From Campylobacterales bacterium (GTDB lineage Bacteria > Campylobacterota > Campylobacteria > Campylobacterales > Sulfurovaceae), in contig JACXUN010000010.1 of assembly GCA_014763905.1 (NCBI GenBank), positions 1 to 18,038 of the forward strand: a DNA stretch of 18,038 nucleotides, given 5' to 3'. This document shows positions 14,133-18,038 of the stretch, piece by piece. The first letter of the stretch is position 1. Every line of letters starts with the position of its first letter. The notes under the pieces are model-generated. The model did not search any database. It saw only the letters and a list, made by a program, of their open reading frames with translations, and was not told the origin of the DNA. Position numbers and translations under genes: made by a program.

Positions 14133-15458
14133 TTATTTCTTGTCTTCTTTTTTATCGAGATAGATCATCTCACGTAATGATTTCACGTACGCCTCTTTGT
14201 CGAAACTCTCCAGTTCGGTGACACCGTCTTCAAAAGCCGCTTGAGCAACGGCGGAAGCAACCCAGATGAGTACCTCTTTGGAGAACGGTTTAGGGATAAT
14301 ATGACGCGGACCAAATTCGAGAGTCGGATCGTTGTAGGCGGCTTTGACATAGTACGGTACCGGCTGTTTGGCAAGATCGGCCAGAGCGTGAGCGGCTGCC
14401 ATCTTCATCTTTTCGGTAATTTTTTTAGCCCGTACGTCTAACGCACCTCGGAAGATAAACGGGAAACCCAAGACATTGTTGACCTGATTTGGGAAGTCGC
14501 TTCGTCCGGTTCCCATGATAATATCAGGTCGAACCTCCGCTACCAAATCTGGCATAATCTCCGGTACCGGGTTGGCACAGGCGAAGATCACGGCATCTTG
14601 TGCCATCGTTTTGACCATCTCTTGACTCACCACATTGGCAGAAGAGAGTCCCAAGAGCATATCGGCATCTTTGAGAGCATCGGCAAGGGTTCTCGCTTCG
14701 GTCTCGACGGCAAACGCTTGTTTGTACGGATTGAGATCGGTTCGTCCGGTATGGATCACCCCTTTGGAGTCCAGCATCACGATGTGCTGTACCCCGAGAT
14801 TGCGATACATTGTGGCACTGGCGATCCCTGCCGCTCCCGCACCGATAATAACCACTTTGATCTCTTCGATCTTTTTCTTTTTGAGTTCAAGAACATTGAG
14901 CAGTCCGGCAGAGGTGATAATCGCCGTACCGTGCTGATCATCGTGAAAGACCGGGATATTGAGACGGGCTTGAAGCTGCTGTTCGATCTCAAAACATTTC
15001 GGGGCTTTGATATCTTCTAAATTGATCCCACCGTAGGTATCGGAAATCGCCGCACAGGTATTGACTATCTCTTCTATCGAATGCACATTCAAGATTACAT
15101 CGACCGCATCGACATTGGCAAAGGTTTTAAAAAGAACTGCTTTCCCTTCCATGACCGGTTTACCGGCAATCCCACCGATATCTCCCAGACCTAGTACCGC
15201 AGTACCATCACTGATGACGGCGACACTGTTGCCTTTATTGGTATATTTATACGCGAGGGAAGGGTCTTTGGCGATTTCGAGACACGGATAAGCGACTCCC
15301 GGAGTGTATGCCATAGAGAGTTCTTTTTGCGTTTTGCACGATTTGGTTAATAGCGTTCCGATTTTACCGTGGAGATGATAATCCAAGCTCTCTTGTTGAA
15401 ACTGATCCATAATGTAAGAATATCCTTTTTTAGGTGCAAATTTTACCATATCTATCAT
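14133..15458 (-). CDS. NAD(P)-dependent malic enzyme (short bacterial type)
   Basis: Oxidative decarboxylation of malate to pyruvate and CO2 with NAD(P)+, linking the TCA cycle to pyruvate. Key residues: catalytic Y51 in [10 protein letters not shown]106 in MEGKAVLFK, metal ligands E148/D149 in NLEDIKAP and D173/D174 in FHDDQHGTA, and the dinucleotide fold GAGAAG (206-211). At 441 residues it lacks the phosphotransacetylase-like tail of long malic enzymes. Two starts are possible: ATG at 15458 (AAAAAAGG, 6 bases away) and ATG at 15410 (AAAAAAGGA, about 11 bases away), the latter removing a basic 16-residue extension that most short malic enzymes lack. I give the longer form. Cofactor preference is not decided. 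Confidence 0.93.
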   Translation of the reverse strand: MIDMVKFAPKKGYSYIMDQFQQESLDYHLHGKIGTLLTKSCKTQKELSMAYTPGVAYPCLEIAKDPSLAYKYTNKGNSVAVISDGTAVLGLGDIGGIAGKPVMEGKAVLFKTFANVDAVDVILNVHSIEEIVNTCAAISDTYGGINLEDIKAPKCFEIEQQLQARLNIPVFHDDQHGTAIITSAGLLNVLELKKKKIEEIKVVIIGAGAAGIASATMYRNLGVQHIVMLDSKGVIHTGRTDLNPYKQAFAVETEARTLADALKDADMLLGLSSANVVSQEMVKTMAQDAVIFACANPVPEIMPDLVAEVRPDIIMGTGRSDFPNQVNNVLGFPFIFRGALDVRAKKITEKMKMAAAHALADLAKQPVPYYVKAAYNDPTLEFGPRHIIPKPFSKEVLIWVASAVAQAAFEDGVTELESFDKEAYVKSLREMIYLDKKEDKK

Positions 15459-15557
15459 ACGAAACCTTTTTTGTTGAGAAAAATTAGGACATCAAAAAAG
15501 CATTAATAAAATAAAAAATTTAATTTGGTCTTAGCCATTATTAATGTCGATTTCCAT

Positions 15558-15647
15558 ATGGAACGGTGGAATCCACTGAGTTATGTTGCTCTATTTGTGG
15601 CATCGGGTTATTCGCTGTACAAAACTTATAAAATTTACTGTAGATAA
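15558..15647 (+). CDS. Possible small hydrophobic peptide between malic enzyme gene and tRNA-Glu
   Basis: In the 239-base gap between the malic enzyme start and the tRNA, an ATG at 15558 opens a 29-codon frame: MERWNPLSYVALFVASGYSL then YKTYKIYCR. It reads as one short membrane segment with a basic, aromatic tail. The frame is open back to 15510 and includes a TTG at 15525. Base composition of 15530-15625 is richer in GC than its flanks, as coding DNA would be. Against it: no ribosome site before either start, and the ATG sits inside the palindrome TTCCATATGGAA (15552-15563). It may equally be a structured RNA or a gene remnant. Unrecognised. Confidence 0.25.
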   Translation: MERWNPLSYVALFVASGYSLYKTYKIYCR

Positions 15648-15697
15648 AAAACTATTCGGAAACTGAATAAAAATAAAGTTGGATAAATAGGTAATGA

Positions 15698-15772
15698 TGG
15701 TGACCCCTAGGAGACTCGAACTCCTGTAACCAGGATGAAAACCTGGGATCCTTACCGCTAGACGAAGGGGCC
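15698..15772 (-). tRNA. tRNA-Glu (anticodon TTC)
   Basis: The minus strand gives a full cloverleaf of 72 nucleotides plus an encoded CCA (15700-15698). The acceptor stem GGCCCCT pairs with AGGGGTC. The D arm contains TCTAGCGGTA. The anticodon stem CCAGG/CCTGG encloses the loop TTTTCAT (anticodon TTC), and the T arm GAGTTCGAGTCTC follows. A TATAAT box lies 24 bases upstream. It is a single tRNA, not part of an array here. The bases just outside the gene are complementary to each other, described separately. Confidence 0.97.
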
Positions 15773-15795
15773 ATCATTAATGTGGTTGGAGTGAA

Positions 15796-15801
15796 ATTAT
15801 A
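15796..15801 (-). promoter_or_regulatory. -10 box of tRNA-Glu
   Basis: On the minus strand TATAAT reads from 15801 to 15796. The predicted start near 15789 leaves a leader of about 17 bases before the tRNA 5' end at 15772. There is no clear -35, as with other promoters in the window. Confidence 0.6.
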
Positions 15802-15855
15802 TTGAATTTTTCTTAAATTAAACTTAAAATAATGAAAAAATAAAAATATTTTTTC

Positions 15856-15864
15856 TGCTATACT
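15856..15864 (+). promoter_or_regulatory. Extended -10 promoter of the lipoprotein-nfo unit
   Basis: TGC followed by TATACT (15859-15864) is a good extended -10 box 37 bases before the ATG at 15901. A second candidate, TATAAA, lies at 15871-15876. The ribosome site AAAGGA is at 15887-15892. Confidence 0.5.
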
Positions 15865-15900
15865 TGTAGCTATAAATTTAACTTCAAAAGGATTGCCTCC

Positions 15901-16392
15901 ATGCACCGTAAAATAGGCCTTGGTATCGCATCGCTACTTCTCATCTCAGGATGCACCGGAAAACAGATGGTTCAAGAAAACAATCAAGAGAGCGCTTTAA
16001 TCACACTCAAAACCCCTACAATGGGTTATTCCGATCAGGGATTTATCTATAAAGGCAGCGATTTTCTTAAAGTTGAGATATACAGTATGGGACAGGCTTT
16101 GGTAAGCTTTGATATCAACTCCGCCAATATCTGTATGTCTCTCTTTGAATGTATGAGCAAAGAACAGTTCAACAGTAAGGTTTTAAGTCCCGCTTATCCC
16201 CCTGCTCTATTAGAAAATATTTTCAACGCTCAACCTATTTTTGAGGGGCTAAATCTGGTTAAAAATAGTAACGGCTTTACCCAAACGATTAAAAAAGAGG
16301 GTGAGTATAATATCACCTATTCTGTTGTAAGCGAAGAGCGTGTTTTTCGTGATACAATAAATAAAATTCTTATCAAGGTCAGACCGAAATGA
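15901..16392 (+). CDS. Lipoprotein of unknown function, upstream of nfo
   Basis: Predicted lipoprotein of 163 residues with a signal peptide ending in the lipobox LLISGC (lipidated C18). The mature part has no motif I recognise. It contains two further cysteines close together (ICMSLFECM, about 78-85), which could form a disulphide, and looks mostly beta-stranded with alternating hydrophobic residues ([27 protein letters not shown]). Promoter and ribosome site are good, supporting a real gene. It overlaps the nfo start by ATGA (16389-16392), so the two are translationally coupled, although a link in function between an envelope lipoprotein and a DNA repair enzyme is not obvious. Confidence 0.82.
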   Translation: MHRKIGLGIASLLLISGCTGKQMVQENNQESALITLKTPTMGYSDQGFIYKGSDFLKVEIYSMGQALVSFDINSANICMSLFECMSKEQFNSKVLSPAYPPALLENIFNAQPIFEGLNLVKNSNGFTQTIKKEGEYNITYSVVSEERVFRDTINKILIKVRPK

Positions 16393-17279
16393 AATATGTA
16401 GGAGCCCATGTTAGTGTTAGCGGCGGTGTGGATAATGCCCCGCTGAATGCCATGGCAATCGGAGCCAAAGCATTTGCCTTATTTACCAAAAATCAACGAC
16501 AATGGATCGCCAAACCGCTTGAACCCAAAATGATAGCGAGCTTCAACACCAACCTTGAAAAGTCCGGTATTCTTCCCAAACATATCCTGCCGCATGACAG
16601 CTATCTGATCAATCTGGGAAATCCCGATCCCGAGAAATTGGAACAATCGCGTGAAGCCTTTATCGATGAGATCAAACGGTGTGATCAATTGGGACTTAAA
16701 CTGCTCAATTTTCACCCGGGAAGCCATCTGGTCAAAATAGCCAAACGCGATCCCGAATATGTTGACAAACTCCAAGAGGCTGAACTCAACTGTTTGGATC
16801 TGATTGCTGAATCGATGAATGTAGCCATCGAAGCGACACATGATATGGATGTCAAACTGGTAATCGAAAACACCGCCGGACAAGGCACCAACCTCGGGTA
16901 TCGATTTGAGCATCTTGCCCACCTTATCGACAAGGTCAACGACAAAAGCCGTGTCGGGGTCTGTCTCGATACCTGCCACACGTTTACGGCAGGATATGAT
17001 TTACGTACCAAAGAGACTTATCAAGCAACCATGGCAGAGTTTGACCGGATAGTCGGATTTGAGTATCTCTGCGGAATGCATATCAATGACTCCAAACCCA
17101 AACTCGGCAGCCGGGTTGACCGACACCACTCACTGGGTTGGGGAGAACTCGGATGGGATACCTTTGGATTTATCATGAACGATCCGCGTATGGATGATAT
17201 CCCGCTGGTCTTGGAGACGATCGATGAGTCGATCTGGGCGGAAGAGATAACCGCTCTCTATAATCTCATCGAGGCATAA
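16389..17279 (+). CDS. nfo: Endonuclease IV (AP endonuclease)
   Basis: Cytoplasmic TIM-barrel enzyme that cuts DNA 5' to abasic sites in base excision repair using three zinc ions. All nine metal ligands are present: H69, H109, E160, D194, H197, H231, D244, H246 and E276. The first two have the E. coli Nfo numbering; the other seven are shifted by exactly 15, showing a 15-residue insertion between H109 (NFHPGSH) and E160 (VIENTAGQG), in the [16 protein letters not shown] area. Signatures [14 protein letters not shown] and [10 protein letters not shown] are intact. At 296 residues it is slightly longer than the 285 of E. coli. It is translationally coupled to the upstream lipoprotein by an ATGA overlap. 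Confidence 0.96.
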   Translation: MKYVGAHVSVSGGVDNAPLNAMAIGAKAFALFTKNQRQWIAKPLEPKMIASFNTNLEKSGILPKHILPHDSYLINLGNPDPEKLEQSREAFIDEIKRCDQLGLKLLNFHPGSHLVKIAKRDPEYVDKLQEAELNCLDLIAESMNVAIEATHDMDVKLVIENTAGQGTNLGYRFEHLAHLIDKVNDKSRVGVCLDTCHTFTAGYDLRTKETYQATMAEFDRIVGFEYLCGMHINDSKPKLGSRVDRHHSLGWGELGWDTFGFIMNDPRMDDIPLVLETIDESIWAEEITALYNLIEA

Positions 17280-17314
17280 ATATAGACCAAACTCTATCAA
17301 AGAAAGGAGTCCCT

Positions 17315-17350
17315 ATGAAAAGTAGTCGCCTGAGGCATTATTCAATTTAA
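17315..17350 (+). CDS. Possible 11-residue leader peptide or gene remnant before the hydrolase gene
   Basis: ATG at 17315 preceded by AAAGGAGT (17303-17310), one of the strongest ribosome sites in the window, opens a frame of only MKSSRLRHYSI and then stops. The same AAAGGAGTC word with a nearby ATG recurs 94 bases later at the hydrolase gene. It could be a regulatory leader or the start of a decayed gene. Nothing else is seen in 17280-17409 except AT-rich DNA. Confidence 0.2.
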   Translation: MKSSRLRHYSI

Positions 17351-17409
17351 TATATAGGAAATAGGGTCATAAGTTTTTAACTATATATTTAAGATAAAGG
17401 AGTCAATCA

Positions 17410-18038
17410 ATGAATCAGATAATCAAAAACATTGCACTTGCCTTACCGATTTTATTATGGGTCGGTTGTGGTAGTGATTTAGAACAACCTGCAAGTAATG
17501 AAGAGGTTGTAGGCGGTGAACTCGCTGTCAATTTCTCTGCTGAGCAGATGAAAAAGATGCTTATAGCCAAAGAGATGGTGGATGCAAATCAAACGGTTTT
17601 TGGCTATAAGGCATACAAAATTCCTTATACTACCACCAACGAACAAGGTGAAGAGGTTGATGTTTCCGGTCTTTTTGTTATTCCAACCGGCGTACCTGAG
17701 ATCATGAACACTTTAGGTTTTTCCATGGTCAGTGATGATCATGGAACCATTTTTGCCAATATCGAAGCACCTTCTGTTATCGGTACAATATACGGAACTC
17801 CGGATCCAAGCGGTGATCCTGCCATTCTCTTGACCTCACTGGGTGGATTTGCTACGTTACGACCGGACTATATCGGTTTTGGTGACTCTTTAGGAGAGTA
17901 TCATCCTTTTGTCCAAAAAGAGTCATTAGCCAATGCCAGTATTGATTTTATCAAAGCGGTTAAAGTGTTTTCTGCCAAGAACGATATCAAACTCAATAAT
18001 CAACTCTTTGTCACCGGATACAGTGAAGGGGGCTATGC
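17410..18038 (+). CDS. Lipoprotein alpha/beta hydrolase (C-terminus outside window)
   Basis: The first 209 residues of a predicted lipid-anchored hydrolase. The signal peptide ends in a lipobox LLWVGC (C20). After an acidic spacer come YKIPYTTTNEQGEEVDVSGL and IPTG, a long strand-helix section with RPDYIGFGDS, and at the window edge the nucleophile elbow GYSEGG (203-208, serine 205). Order and spacing fit the secretory lipase/prolyl-peptidase-like branch of alpha/beta hydrolases, where the acid and histidine would lie further on. The start has a strong ribosome site (AAAGGAGTC, 5 bases from the ATG). The substrate, probably an ester or peptide outside the inner membrane, is not determinable. 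Confidence 0.85.
   Translation, partial: MNQIIKNIALALPILLWVGCGSDLEQPASNEEVVGGELAVNFSAEQMKKMLIAKEMVDANQTVFGYKAYKIPYTTTNEQGEEVDVSGLFVIPTGVPEIMNTLGFSMVSDDHGTIFANIEAPSVIGTIYGTPDPSGDPAILLTSLGGFATLRPDYIGFGDSLGEYHPFVQKESLANASIDFIKAVKVFSAKNDIKLNNQLFVTGYSEGGY

Noticed and set aside
13508..15020. Long plus-strand frames (174 and 140 codons) across the pgeF and malic enzyme genes.
   Set aside because: They run antisense to genes whose catalytic residues are all intact; no independent coding signal.
15540..15780. Integrated element or attachment site at tRNA-Glu.
   Set aside because: No integrase and no repeated tRNA 3' end is seen nearby; the flanking symmetry is an inverted, not a direct, repeat.
1..18038. 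CRISPR array, rRNA, insertion sequence, prophage, toxin-antitoxin or defence genes.
   Set aside because: Reading both strands gave no regularly spaced repeats, transposase or phage motifs, or recognisable defence families.

Overview
The window looks like chromosomal DNA from a free-living Campylobacterota species, most likely of the Sulfuricurvum/Sulfurimonas type. This rests on gene content and style: an ilvE-SPFH-hisIE cluster, a fused HisIE, an OprD-type porin with the family's 'iGRQRFE...nDtkMIPNTFEG' style of sequence, small c553-like cytochromes, AAAGGA-type ribosome sites, and promoters that show a good -10 box (often with an upstream TG) but no clear -35. The genus is an inference; no database was searched.

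Layout. (1) 1-1676, minus: recQ, cut by the window start. (2) 1724-5089, plus: a divergent control region with a perfect palindrome, an OmpA-type protein with a calcium-binding TSP3 repeat, a large TSP3-repeat lipoprotein in the same transcription unit, a leftover second copy of that lipoprotein's C-terminus, and a thioredoxin-like [2Fe-2S] ferredoxin. (3) 5153-7920, minus: ilvE, an SPFH/prohibitin-type membrane protein and hisIE, with hisIE bracketed by two REP-like palindromes. (4) 8102-9083, plus: two closely related monoheme cytochromes c, one lipid-anchored on a long Ala/Pro/Glu arm and one soluble, each followed by a hairpin terminator. (5) 9316-13378, plus: an aldehyde dehydrogenase, a DUF420 membrane protein abutting a DUF523/TudS-type Fe-S protein, and an OprD-family porin. 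(6) 13370-15458, minus: a malic enzyme followed by a YfiH/PgeF-type enzyme, converging on and overlapping the porin gene. (7) 15698-15772, minus: tRNA-Glu(TTC). (8) 15901-18038, plus: an unknown lipoprotein overlapping nfo (endonuclease IV), then a lipoprotein alpha/beta hydrolase cut by the window end.

How the parts relate. Most genes are housekeeping: DNA repair (recQ, nfo), amino-acid synthesis (ilvE, hisIE), central carbon metabolism (malic enzyme, aldehyde dehydrogenase), and envelope and electron transport (OmpA-like, porin, lipoproteins, cytochromes, ferredoxin). I see no phage, transposase, CRISPR array, toxin-antitoxin pair or defence island.

No convincing new multi-gene system was found. 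The most interesting items are: the orphan C-terminal cassette directly behind the TSP3 lipoprotein; the anchored/soluble cytochrome pair, with a CRP/FNR-like dyad at the class II position before the second gene; the REP-like palindromes around hisIE; the leader/trailer complementarity around tRNA-Glu; and several tiny ORFs, two with strong ribosome sites and one encoding a hydrophobic peptide. All are single-sequence observations needing comparison with relatives.
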